Shown here piece after piece: positions 22,561 to 33,527 of a stretch of DNA of 64,000 bases. The DNA is from Palaemon carinicauda (Eukaryota > Arthropoda > Malacostraca > Decapoda > Palaemonidae): positions 76,856,770-76,920,769 of the forward strand of contig NC_090751.1 in NCBI RefSeq assembly GCF_036898095.1, read 5' to 3'. The position numbers and the translations under genes are program-made. How positions within the stretch are numbered: the first letter of the stretch is position 1; each line of letters starts with the position of its first letter. The notes beneath the pieces were generated by a model. It was given only the letters and a program-made list of their open reading frames with translations. It was not told where the DNA came from and searched no databases.

Positions 22561-23478
22561 TTATTCCTTTAATAGTCTTTTGGCATGTCCCACACTTATA
22601 GGTTCCAAACTGGATTTGTTGTGGGGAGCTTCTTTTAACTTATACAGATCACAGCTCCTGTCAGTGGATTTATGATTAGAGTTACAATTTAGGCTCCTGG
22701 TCTCAAGTGCACATTCTCCATAGTAAGATTTAGAGAAAATACCACACATTTTCTCATTTTTGCAAACTTTAGACGACTGTTCAAATTCAAAACAGTTAAA
22801 ACATTCCAGTGGCTTCTGCTTTAATGTTCGTACTTTAATTATTTCATTTTTAATAATAATATGGAAAGGTACATCAGCATCCTGGAAAGTAAGGATAATC
22901 ATTGATGTACCTGGGACTTTGTGTACTTTCCAAACATTTAGTGGACACATGACTAGTATCTCTTTCGCTGTAAATTCATATGGATTTTTATTAAAAACTA
23001 CTCCCCTTCCATAGCTAAAATTTAGGTGGGGTTTGACATCTAACATAATATTATCATTACTGATTTTTAGGTTGTGTGCTTGATTTGTTATGGATAAGGA
23101 AACTATTTTTCTAAGAAGAGATATATCTATCGGTGCAATAGTTCCTACTTTTTAAAAAATTAATTCGCATATTTTCAAATAATTCAGCGACAAGCCACAT
23201 TGGTGGTTTTGACTTTCTCTGGGAAGGCGTGATCAAATCAGCTTCTTTATTAAATCAGTCGGCAGGCCTACCTTATCGCAGAGAGCAGCCATAACATTGA
23301 AGTTATTAATTTTAATATTATTAAATGTTTCATCATGACTGCCTTGAGATATCCGTGAATCCCATTTTTCATATACAAATTTCATTCTTATTTCTTTTAT
23401 ATACACCATAGCACTCAAACGCTTTATATAGATTATCATAATTTGTCTATTGGAATTTGAGCAACATGAAGGATTCAA
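22561..23478 (-). pseudogene. LINE ORF1 with CCHC knuckles (L4)
   Basis: 22561-23046 encodes 'NPYEFTAKEILVMCPL', 'TSMIILTFQDADVPFHI' and the Cys-rich part 'PLECFNCFEFEQSSKVC', 'CGIFSKSYYGEC', 'LNCNSNHKSTDRSC', that is, three knuckles close to C-x2-C-x4-H-x4-C with several His or Gly lost. 23233-23478 is the RRM-like N-terminus in another frame. The block between them has stops. It is homologous to L3 ORF1 at 18170-18915 plus 11793-12620, and serves here as the uninterrupted reference for locating the D2 insertion. Confidence 0.7.
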
Positions 23479-24199
23479 AGTTTCCTCGTGTTATCCGAAT
23501 TACTCAATCTTGGAATGTCAGTAGCACGGTCCTTTCCAGTTTTGAGGTCATCAACAGAATTTTCCCTAAGCAAATTAGCAGAGGTCATCAACAGTGCCAG
23601 GGGGAAGAGGTGTCAGCATATCCAAGGAATAGGGGGTCAGTGTTTGAAGGGTCCATAATCAAGGTTGAGATTTTCTTTTTGTTTTTTGTTGGTTGTTTGG
23701 TGGGTTTACCTGCTTGAGAATATTAAGAAAGTGTCATACGTTGGAACGGAAATTTACCTGCTCCACTATCGGCACGAAAGTATACTTCCCATATGGTCCA
23801 CTCCATAACCTACCCAAAGGATAGCACCAAAACAGATATAGAGGCACAGGTGTAAGCTAAACCCGCCTGTTAGGATTGAGACCAAGAAAATATGGAATCA
23901 TCCTCCCCATATCTGTAAAGATGGGCTTCTGTCCAGAAGCCAAGAGTCCTACCTCAAGGATTGGAAACCCCCGGATTCCAATGATCCAACTCTTATAAAT
24001 AGTTAATAGCGCCAATATGACCCACTCCTGAACTCCTATTAGAGCGAATTTTCTTCTCCCTCACGTTAGTGAGTGGAAATTGTCTTCTCCTCTTTGGTAT
24101 GATGAAATTCTTGCTGAAACAAAGAAAAACAAGACGTACAAAAGCAAGTGAAGGTCAGGGGTCAAACTCAAACGTGTACTCTTTCTGAGGTTTGTGCAC

Positions 24200-24990
24200 T
24201 ATAAGTTCAAAGGATGTAATATTTCGTCTTGTGACTCATGGAATATATATAGATGCAATTGGTCCCAGTTTGTTTTATATCAAAATGTGATAATCATCAT
24301 AGTTTACGATAACAGAAGAAATACTGCATTTTTTTGTAGGGATCAATGTTTATGGTTTATTGAGTTACTTTTTCTAATATCTCTGTAACTATGAAAGTAA
24401 AAGGATTTTGACAAAATATTTCGTATACGCACTCTCCATTGCCATACGAAGGTCAGCAAATTTTTTTTAGTATTTTGTGTTTTTTGTCCAGCTGGGCCTC
24501 TTAAGACGAAGAAAATTTTAGTCTGTCTGACATCCATAAAGAGACCCCAATAACCTCTCATGGAATTACTTCCTCCACCAATGACACCTGTGAGACCCGA
24601 TTCCAAAATGCAAAGTCCCTACCCTACAGTGAGGAGACTGAATAGATGGGCTCAAGTGTAAACCAAACCCACTTGTTGGTAATGAGAGCATTTCAAGATT
24701 ACAATCATCTACACTTTAATCATAGTGGCATGGAAACCGAACATAATCCCCAGAGTCCTATCTCGAAAAACCCTTCAAACTGAGAGCCAAATTTTTCCTT
24801 TGAAAGTGATAGTTGTTTATGCCTATATGGAAATACTTACACTCCTTTGTTCCAAACATTATTGGGTAGTTTGCAAAACCATCACAGATCTCACTACTGG
24901 TTTGAAAAAAAAAAAAAACTAATACCAGCAATGGTATTCCTTCCCTAATATCTAAACAGTGAAAAGAGGGTAAGAGGTTCGACAGCAAGA
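24200..24990 (-). repeat. Further LINE 5' UTR-like sequence
   Basis: The stretch 24590-24780 has blocks that resemble the L3/L4 5' UTR ('gggctcaagtgtaaaccaaaccc' against 'ggcacaggtgtaagctaaaccc', and 'gagtcctatctcg' against 'gagtcctacctca') but is more diverged. It is probably an older copy or an upstream duplication of that UTR. The rest (24200-24590) is AT-rich with no coding signal. Confidence 0.45.
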
Positions 24991-26185
24991 TGGGAGATAG
25001 GGTTGATAAAATATGGACGTTAAGGAAAAAATAAGCAATAGAAAAAGTATGTGAGATTTTGAGTCAAAGGTAAAAAAAATTGTCAGTTGGCAAGCCCTTT
25101 CACCTGTCACGTGGTATTCAGTGATGGAGCAGAGTGACTACATAAAGGCATTCTCTAATTAATATGGGCCCTTCCCATAACAAAGTACACTAATAGTTTT
25201 CAGAGAAGAAATGGTTTACTTTCTCCTTTTAAAAACATAACATTTACCTGCATGATTCATCAATTGATATAGATGTAATATGTGGCTCAGCAATGACAGG
25301 TTCACCAGTAGCTGAACTTAAAATGTCAAATTCCATATAGCCACCTTTCATAAAATAGTTTCCAATACATCTTGTGAGTTCATGGTTACCAAGTTTAGCA
25401 CCTATAAGCAGGAAGACAGACCAAATTTAACAGGCTAATAAAATACAAAATTTATTCAAATTCACTGATAAAACAAATATAATTAGGCATATTTGGTTAT
25501 TAATGACTATTAATTATTCTATTTACCAATAATACTTCTGAAGAATTATGTTGATAAAAAAGTGCATCTAAATTTGTTTCTTGTTTTATAGACACAAACC
25601 CTTTACCTTCAATTTTGCCTCTTCACCAGTCTAGGCAATGACCTACAGTACTTGTTAAAGACAAGCAAAACAATAATTACTCTGTATGTAAGAAAACCTA
25701 CTTTACCTACCAAATGAGCTTACTTCCTTTTATTAACTGAAGGGATTAGGAGGGTGGGAGTGAATAAGAAGAGATAAGAGCAGTAAGTAATCTTGGTCTG
25801 AGAGGCCATTTCATAATCATTCAATACAAGCCTAAAAGCCATTGTCTTTGAAAGCAGACTTTTTGCAATAAAATGCCTATCTACAATAAACAAATGAAAA
25901 GAGAAGAAAATAAAATATTAATAACAATAGAATAAACAAAATAACAAGTATATGCATACATATATGATAGCGATGGCCAACCTTTTGGTAATTGGTATCA
26001 ATTTCTACCAGTTTCCATATGATCTACTAGACACGTTCATACCATTACCAACTAAAATTATAGGCCTGTTATAGGGATATACATATGTATGAAACAAGTG
26101 GTGAGAGTTTTCAGCCTCAGTCTTTACAAATTCGGCTTGGACAAGCCATCAATGAAGACTAAAAGCGAGAACTGAATTCACAACT
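24991..26185. other. Unique AT-rich sequence, likely host intron
   Basis: No similarity to the elements of this window is visible. It contains one exon-like segment (25248-25401, minus strand); the rest has stops in all frames and no motif that I recognise, which fits intron sequence on either side of that exon. Confidence 0.55.
25248..25401 (-). CDS. Internal exon of an unidentified host gene
   Basis: On the minus strand a 154-bp segment is open over 50 codons and flanked by good splice signals: a pyrimidine-rich 'tctgtcttcctgcttatag' acceptor before 25401 and 'CAG/GTAAATG' donor after 25248. It enters in phase 1 and leaves in phase 2. The peptide includes 'LGNHELTRCIGNYFMKGG', 'YMEFDILSSATGEPVI' and 'EPHITSISIDESC', a well-mixed composition without repeats and unlike any transposon protein here. 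I do not recognise the family. The neighbouring exons are not visible: the sequence below 24990 and above 26185 is LINE, so the gene would have large TE-filled introns. Confidence 0.6.
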
Positions 26186-27925
26186 TTAAATGAATGAATG
26201 ATTTGAAGTTTTCTGGCATCCTGACATCAAAGGTCGTTGAATGAATGAAAGAATGATTTGAAGTTTTCTGGCATCCTGACATCAAAGGTCATTTACGCCA
26301 ATACCGTTTATCATAAATAAAGAGCAAAAAATATTCAATTTAAACCATAAAAAAAAATATGTTATAAAAGTTAAATAGTATTCAAAAGACCTGCTTCTGA
26401 AATAAATTTAAAAATGCCACTAGCATTGTACGACATATTATGTCTAAGGATCTTGGCAAGGATGAACATGCCATCCCTCACCTCGAGCCTCAAACAAATA
26501 TCTATTTCTTTCTGTGCTATAAGCGAGGCATTCAGTCAACAAATGCCTCACTGTCAAGGGCATCAAACAGTCGTCGCAAAATGGTTGGTGTTGGCCAGCC
26601 AGTAGAAAATCAATGTGTCATGCAAGTGTAACCGATCCGGAGAATGACAAAGAGTATTCTCCCACTTTCAGGGCATCCCATTATACCTCAAAGGGGATGT
26701 AACATCACTTATTTCCCTCAACATAATTTCCGCTAAAGTATTCCATTGGTGTTGCCAATTATTATAAATAAAATTCTTAATGGTATTTAAAAAATCATTA
26801 CTGGGAATAGGATACCCTCTTGGTAGCAACTCGGCTACAGCATTCTTTGCCAGTGAATCTGCCTCCTCTTTTTGAGACACACCTATGTGTGCCGTAACCC
26901 AGGAAAACCGAACTGTTATACCTTTCAGGCCAATAATTAAAAACCACTCTAAAATCTTTAAAACTAAATGGTTACTAGAATTGACAACTTCTAAAGCTTA
27001 TAAGACACCTCTTACATCACTAAAAAAAAGGTAAAATCACCCTCCTCTTTTAATGCTATTTTCTCAATAGCGGTTAGTATGCAATATAGTTTGGCAGTAA
27101 ATATGGAAGATACTAGAGGAAGTGCACCGCTACAGTTAAAAGAACTACTTTATACTCCAAATCCAGCGCAAACATAATATTCAGAGCCATCATTATATAC
27201 AAAATTTGATTCCCTATGTTCCATATGTTCCATAAGAGAGAACTGGCTTCTAATTCAATCATGTTCTTTATTATACCAATAAAATATTTAAGAAAAATAT
27301 CTATGGTAATTTCCATGGAGGGGTTAGTGATATCCTAAATGGGAGAACTCTATTTCTTGCTATATCAAGACTGTTTATTAACTGTTTTACCCAAAAACCA
27401 TAAGGCTGAGGACATTTTGGATGTAACTCAAGATATCTACAATGCCTTACAAAGTTTACAGTATGAAAGGCTAAAGAATTAGGAAGTCTTTGCAACCTAA
27501 ACCAATACCGAACAATAGATGATTTTTGTTAAAGGTCTAAGGGTAATTCTCCAGCGTCAACAAGGAGACTTAGGATAGGCGAAGTTCTAAACGCTCCTGT
27601 GGACAATCTAATACCAGCAGGATGCATAGAATCTAATATCTTTAGTATAATTGTGGCGGCTGAAGAGTATATTTTACACCAACAACTTAATTTTGGAAAA
27701 AATTAAGGACTTGTATAATTTTGAAATAGTTTTGTGATCTGACCCTCCCCCCCTCCCATGATGTATAGGTTATACTTTAAAAAGATTCAGAGCCTCAAGA
27801 CATTTAGCTTTTAATGCCTTTATGTGAGGAACTCACGTAAGCATAAAATAAAACATCAAACCTAAAATTCTAGCTTCATTTACACATGCAATCCATTGAC
27901 CTTTGATGTATATATCCGATTGATT
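26186..27925 (-). mobile_element. I-like LINE copy L5 (3' part)
   Basis: It starts at a duplicated 3' end: 'tgaatgatttgaagttttctggcatcctgacatc' occurs at 26194 and again at 26250, a 56-bp tandem step. The copy continues on the minus strand through RNase H (26668-26880, 'MSQKEEADSLAKNAVAELLP') and the RT thumb (27301-27700) to 27925, where the next copy's 3' end starts. Heavily broken. Confidence 0.75.
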
Positions 27926-29329
27926 GATTGATTGATTATCAATTATTTGGTATCTTGACATCTAGGGTCATTGACTGCGATATTATTTGTTATAAATAAA
28001 TAAATGGTAATTTGGTTTATAAAAATAAAAGCAAAAAGATCCTTATAATAATTAAATAGCCTCCAAAACACCTGTTTCTGAAATAAATTTAGAAATACCA
28101 CTAGTATGGTACAACACATCATGTCCGAAAATCTTGGCAAGGATGAACCTGCAGCCTCAAACAGATGTCTCATTTCTTTCAGTACTATAAGTGGGACAAT
28201 GGATCAACAAATGTTTCACTGCTAATGGTACCAAATAGTCGTTGCAATATGGTTGTTGTTGGCAATTTAGCAGAAAACTGTGAGTCAACTGAGTGTGACC
28301 CATGTGAAGACGACAAAGAGACGTCTCCCACTTTCGGGGCATCATGTAATACCTCCCAGGAGGTATGATATTTGTAATTTCTCTTAATTTATTGCCTTCT
28401 AGACTATCCCAGTGCTGTTGCCAATTATTATAATACAATTCCTTGTAATGATTTACAAGGAATGGGATACCTTCTTGGTAGCAACTCGGATGCAGAATTC
28501 TATGCCAGTGAATTTGCCTTCTCATTCCCAGACACACCTACATGTACTGGGACCCAACAAAATTGAACTGTTATACCACTCAGTCCAATAATGAAAAGCC
28601 ATTCTAAAATCTTTAAAACTAACAGGTTACTAGAATTAAAAACTTCTAGGGATTGAAGGACACTCCTTGAATCATTAAAAATGGTACAATTACCCTCCTC
28701 CAACGGTATTTTCTCAGTAGCGGTTAGTTTAAAATACAGTTCGGCAGTAAAGAGGGAACCAGTTGGAGGATGTGCACCTATACAATTTTGACCATTGCTA
28801 TGTACTCCAGCATCAGATTTGGAGCCATCGGTATATACAAAAGATGCTTCCCCATGTTCTACAACATGTTCCATAAAAAAGATCTGGCTTCCAAGTCAGT
28901 CATATTCTTTTTGACACCAATGAAATATTTACAAAAAGATATCTCAGGTAATTTCCACGGAGGGGTTGATGATATTTTAAATGGAAGCACCTTACTTCTA
29001 ATTACATTAAGACTGTTCAATAATTGTTTCACCCAAAAACCCTAAGATTGAGATTTAGCATGCATCTCAAGGAATGCTGAGTGCCTTACAAGGCGTGCAG
29101 TCTGAAAAGCTAAAGAATTAGGGAGCTTTTGCAACCTAAACCAATAGAAAACAATGTAAGACTTTGTCAAGCTCTAAAGGTAACTCTTCACCATAATAAG
29201 GAGGCTTGGGATAGGTGAAGTTCTAAAGGCTCCAGTGGCCAATCTGATACCAGTATGGTGTATAGAATAAAAAATCTTTAGTCGACTTGGGGTGGCTAGA
29301 GAGCATATTTCACAACCATAACTAATTTA
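27918..29329 (-). mobile_element. I-like LINE copy L6 (3' part)
   Basis: It starts at (TTGA)n units (27918-27938), then the 3' UTR, the C-terminal knuckle and RNase H (28157-28874), and the RT thumb up to about 29325. It joins L7 there without any spacer that I can see. Confidence 0.75.
28157..28874 (-). pseudogene. LINE RNase H and C-terminal knuckle (L6)
   Basis: 28500-28874 contains the first RNase H aspartate in 'SFVYTDGSKSDAGV', the E in 'SLFTAELYFKLTATEKI', the D in 'CTIFNDSRSVLQSL' and the last block 'WVPVHVGVSGNEKANSLA' (D to N in the usual AD). 28157-28537 carries 'LREITNIIPPGRYYMMPRKW' and the knuckle 'CNDYLVPLAVKHLLIHC', where one Cys is Tyr. This is the most complete RNase H of the family in the window. 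Confidence 0.78.
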
Positions 29330-30309
29330 AAAAAAATATATGTGAAATAAATGCTTGAATGAACAATGGTAGCTCTCCTCTCAATCCTAAATTATGAATA
29401 ATTTTAAGTATACCATATCTCCCTGCAGTGTCATATGCCTTTGTGAGGTCAAAAAAGACTGTTACACAGTGCTGTTTTGAAGGGCTTTACAAATAGAGGA
29501 CTCAAGTCATATAAACACATCAGTTGTTGAATGCATTTTCCTCAATCCACACTGGCTAGGTTATAAAATACCTTTCTTCTCCAGGTACTACATTGACCAT
29601 CTTCTCCATGATCATACATAAACATGTCAATGCAATTGGTCGGCAGTTTGCTGCTAAAAACTTAACCTTACCAGGTTTTAAAAATGCTAAAATAATGGCT
29701 AGTTCCCAAACACTTGGATAACTTTAATCATGCCATATTCTGTTCATAATGCTTAAATGAAATAACTTGGTATTAACAGGTACATGTTTAATCATTGCAT
29801 ACGGAATTCCATCAGGACCAGGGGCTGTATTGTTGCAATTAGCATGTGCAGAATCAAATTCCCTTTTGGTAAATGGATTATTATGGGATTCCTCCTTTTC
29901 TGTTGTAAAATTTAGCATTTTCCATTCTTCATTGCTTCTAAACTGGTAACCAGTGGCTACTTTGCACTTGCTTCCTACATTGGAGAAAGGATAACCTAAT
30001 GCATAGCTAGCCTCAGTTGCTCAAGTCACATACTGACCATTCACTTTCACCACTGGTGGTGTCTTTTTTACTTTCCTCCACACAGAAGATGGTTGTGTTC
30101 TACTGTTAATGGATGAAACAAAAGACACCCAAGACCAGCTCCTTTCTTCTTTCACGAGACGACGGAACTGTGCTCTAAATTTCTTGTATAAAATTAAATT
30201 CTCCTTAGTAGAGTGTCTGCTCAATCGAGTAAAAGACTTTCTTGAAGCTCTGTGCAGGGCAGTTAGTTCTGAAGACCATCAGGGGACTGGTCATCGTTTG
30301 AATAACCCT

Positions 30310-30717
30310 GTTATTTCATCCTCTTCGTAATACTAGGTAAGTAGTTAATTTTAATAGTCAGTACTTCTCCATCATGAGGCTCAATACTACACAGTATTCT
30401 AGAAGTTTTATCCCAGCTATGACCAAGTTGTGGAATGATCTTCCTATTCAGGTAGTTGAATCAGTATAACTTTAAAAGCTCAAAGTTGCAGCAAATGTTT
30501 TTATGTTGAACAGGCTGATACAAGTCTTTTTATAGTTATATATGAATTATCTGTTTTAATGTTGTTAATGTTTTTTTTTTAAATATTTTAGCTTAATTTT
30601 TCATTACTTATTCTGTTTATTTATTTTCTTGTTTCCTTTCCTCACTGGGCTATTTTTCCCTGTTGAAGCCCTTGGGCTTATAGCATCTTGCTTTTTCTAC
30701 TAGGGTTGTAGCTTGGC

Positions 30718-30770
<53 letters not shown>
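30310..30770 (+). mobile_element. LINE-K 3' fragment with (TAA)n tail, nested in L7
   Basis: A 5'-truncated plus-strand copy. 'tcaatactacacagtattctagaagttttatcccagc' and 'tgtggaatgatcttcc' match the end of ORF2 of the LINE at 36601-40480. Next come the 3' UTR landmarks 'gggctatttttccctgttg', 'cttatagcatcttgct' and 'ctagggttgtagcttgg', and about 16 TAA units. Short 5'-truncated copies like this are normal products of target-primed reverse transcription. It is one of few plus-strand retroelements here. Confidence 0.85.
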
Positions 30771-30771
<1 letters not shown>

Positions 30772-31073
30772 TGACTCCTGCTATACAAAGGGTTCCATTC
30801 AGCAAGTCTATGGCATCATCAATATTCTCAAACTGTTCTACAATCCATTCAATTTTGTACAGCTCATGAAATCTGTTGCCTTGTCAAGATTCCATCCTGG
30901 GGATTGCTGTAGAGGTAGACCACTGTTGGTGTTTATAATGAATGATGCATGATCACTAGTATGCCAATCATCTCATGTCCTCCAATCGAAATCGAGAGAG
31001 CAATGAGAGCTTGTGATTGATAGGTCAATGCACGACAAAGCACCTGTCTGAACATGAAAATGTGTGGGCTCTC

Positions 31074-31548
31074 CTATATTAAGTAGTCCCATATCTTCCT
31101 TTTCACAATTGATGATATAATGTTGCCCCTTGTGTTTGCTAAAACATCGCCCCATAAAGGATGTCTACAATTCAAATCCCACAAAAAGTGAAAAGGTTGA
31201 GTGTATTGAATTAGCTCTACTGAATCATTATATGAAATGTAATTAGGAGGCACATAAAGAGAGCAAATTGTGTATTTTCTCCCTACATTAATTTGTTCAA
31301 CCACTGCCTGCAAAGGGGTAAAAATGGGTAAGGATATTTGGGAAACATCTTGGGGACATATGTAAGACTTCGCCATGGCTCCCTGTTTGTTGATCATATG
31401 GTGTCCTATAGCTAACATACTCTTGAGGACATAGAGTATTAGTATCAAGCTTGCTCTCCTGAAGACATACAACTATAGTGGAATGCTCATGAATGAGGAA
31501 CTCAAGTTCTTCATATTTGGCCCTTAAACCCTGACAGTTCCATTGCAA
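31074..31548 (-). pseudogene. LINE endonuclease domain (L7)
   Basis: 31297-31548 starts near the true N-terminus of ORF2: 'MQWNCQGLRAKYEEL' contains the catalytic N of 'WN..GL'. It continues with 'IVVCLQESKLDTNTLCP' (catalytic E) and 'GSHGEVLHMSPRCF'. 31074-31472 overlaps in another frame and carries 'NVGRKYTICSLYVPPNY' and 'LWDLNCRHPLWGDVLANTRG' (GDLN as WDLN). One frameshift near 31370. Confidence 0.72.
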
Positions 31549-31740
31549 AATGGAGGAGAAAACTAGGGATTATTTCTGGAAGCCAACTTGGATGATGTAT
31601 TCCCATTGGTAATTTTTGATTCCCTGTTGGGTTCTTTGGAGAGGGTCTTGATAAATTAGGTTTTACATTTACCTTTTCAATGCTCTTTTCACCTAATTCT
31701 TGAGGGAAATGGTGAACCTCGACTTGAATTTTTATTTGAT

Positions 31741-32061
31741 TTAAATTTGTTGAAGGTTCATTATCTTTTTCAGAAAAAATAATGTGCCTATAGCAATAGG
31801 TGATTTTGCACTTCTCATTGGAGGGGAAAGGGATGGTGGTCTCCCTCTTTTTCGATTGAAATATAGAGAGTCATTAGGATTATGCACCTTCATTATGGCA
31901 GGTGCATCCAATAGCTCTCTAGCAGGGGATTCCTCCCCTAAATCTTGCAATGATGCTACCTGAGATGAAAGCTGTGGGCTTATCATCCGAGGTGTGGCAG
32001 ATTTAGATAAGAGAGGAGATGCCTTTTTGGTGAGTGGCACCAAATTTAACTTGAGAGGCAT
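31741..32061 (-). pseudogene. LINE ORF1 Ser/Pro-rich linker (L7)
   Basis: A 106-codon minus frame of low complexity with 'KRGRPPSLSPP', the motif also seen out of frame in L1 ('RERPPPLSPP', near 5590-5630) and L3 (near 12010). It is the disordered part of ORF1 between the knuckles and the C-terminus. The upper end is cut by D3 at about 32130. Confidence 0.5.
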
Positions 32062-32308
32062 GTTAACAGCAGTGAGATGTAATTTACCAATAGGATGCTT
32101 TATATTACCTGGCCTAGGTGGTGTTGTAATCTATTCACACTGTGTAAGTACACACGGCACAAGTGTTATCTACTGTATATGTTTCTTCACCTCAAATAAT
32201 TTGAACAGTCCTTAGTGTTACCATGGTGACACTCACTTCCACTGGGAGGTGTCAACACCTTCATTCGTAAAATTGATCGTCCCAACCAATTAACTGTTCA
32301 GCGCAGCA

Positions 32309-33527
32309 CTAGACGACAGGTTTTAGTACACTACCTGCTGCCACCACGTAATGCTTGAGTTCATGCACTTGCTTCGCATAATGCTTGTAGAACACTCTGG
32401 ATGACTTCCATCCAGTGCATGAGCGAAGACGGTCAAAGTCCACATACTGGAAAAGAGTTCAGTGAGGAAGCAATTTTCCTTGGATCATGACCTGCGGGTG
32501 TACTGTCAGGATCCGCTCTGCGAATGAAATAGGTGATCTTCGCCCTCAGTTGTTTTAGGGATAAGTATGATCCTGAAGTTTCTCCTTTAAAGAGCTGTCC
32601 TCCCATGAAGTCTGAAGTTCTTCGAAGATAGACCTTTGGACATTCCACTGGACACAGCGAGACACCTTCCTTCAGAGGGCAGATTCTCCGGGGACCCCAT
32701 CTCTTGGTGGGTAGCTCGTTCTTAGCGAGAAATGTTCGGTCAGGAAAAAGATTCAGTTCTCCCGCTTCTGTGAACTGAATATGGCCCTCATCTCTGGATA
32801 GGGCCACTTTTTCACTAACTCTGGCCCCCGAGGCTATGGAAAAAAGGAAAATTACTTTTTGAGCCAAGTCTTTCAGAGAGCAATCTTCATTGTTCACTGT
32901 TGAAGCATAGTGTAGGACCTTTTCCAAGGACCATGGAATGGGCTTCGGAGGAGCTGCAGGCATAAGTCTAGCATGTGCCTTAGGGATCTTGTTTAAGATT
33001 TTATTTGACAGGTCTACTTGGAAGGCGTATAGTAGAGGTTTAGTCAGAGCCGACTTACATGTAGTTATCGTGTTGGCTACCAGACCTTGTCTATGAAGGT
33101 GGATAAAGAAGGACAGACAGAAATCCATTGAGATTTCTTTTGGTCCTTTTGCTTTGATGAAAGCAACCCAGTTTTTCCAAGATGATTCATATTGTCTTCT
33201 GGTTTACTTAGACTTATATTCTTCTAAGTAGTCTATACTGCCTTTTGAGATCCCAAATCTTTTCTTTACTGCTAAGGAGAGAAAATCATGAAAAGAAGGT
33301 TTTGGGTTCTTTGTGATGAAGCGAAGACAGTCGACTTCTGGACCTGTTGAGACAGTGCTGGGTCCGGAAGAAGGACCAGCCTCAGCTTCAGTTCCAATAC
33401 AAGAGGGAACCAGTTGCTCTTTGGCCACTTGGGAGCCACTAGACCTGCCGTTCCCCGGAAGGATCTCAGCTTGTTGAGGACCTTCATTAAGAGATTGGTC
33501 GGAGGGAACAGGTAGATACGGTTCCAT
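32309..33527 (-). pseudogene. DIRS tyrosine recombinase (D3)
   Basis: It aligns with the D2 recombinase over its whole length. From the N-terminus: 'PEVDCLRFITKNPKPSFHDF', a TAA near 33206 ('EEYKSK' stop), then in the same frame 'RRQYESSWKNWVAFIKAKG', 'LVANTITTCKSALTK', and catalytic 'SIASGARVSEKVAL' (Arg) and 'GHDPRKIASS' (HxxR). A 1-base frameshift near 32455 leads to a false stop after 'NSFPVCGL'. The other frame holds 'FDRLRSCTGWKSSRVFYKHY' with the nucleophile Tyr, and ends at TAG 32309-32311. One stop and one frameshift inactivate it. Confidence 0.82.

Larger units (their letters stand above)
19871..24200 (-). mobile_element. I-like LINE copy L4: RT fragment, EN, ORF1, 5' UTR
   Basis: The minus-strand order is 5' UTR (24200-23530), ORF1 (23478-22561), Ser/Pro linker (22560-21900), EN (21649-21063) and RT N-terminal half (20900-19871). 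It is 3' truncated and lacks motif C, RNase H and tail. A (CT)n expansion interrupts the ORF1 linker at 22180-22241. The copy is close in content to L1, L3 and L7, but with different breaks. Confidence 0.8.
29330..32130 (-). mobile_element. I-like LINE copy L7: RT fragment, EN, ORF1 linker
   Basis: The minus-strand order is ORF1 linker (32130-31560), EN (31548-30780), inserted LINE-K tail (about 30310-30770), and RT N-terminal half (30300-29330). It is cut at about 32130 by DIRS copy D3. L4 gives the uninterrupted version of the point of LINE-K insertion (21085-21105). Confidence 0.78.
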
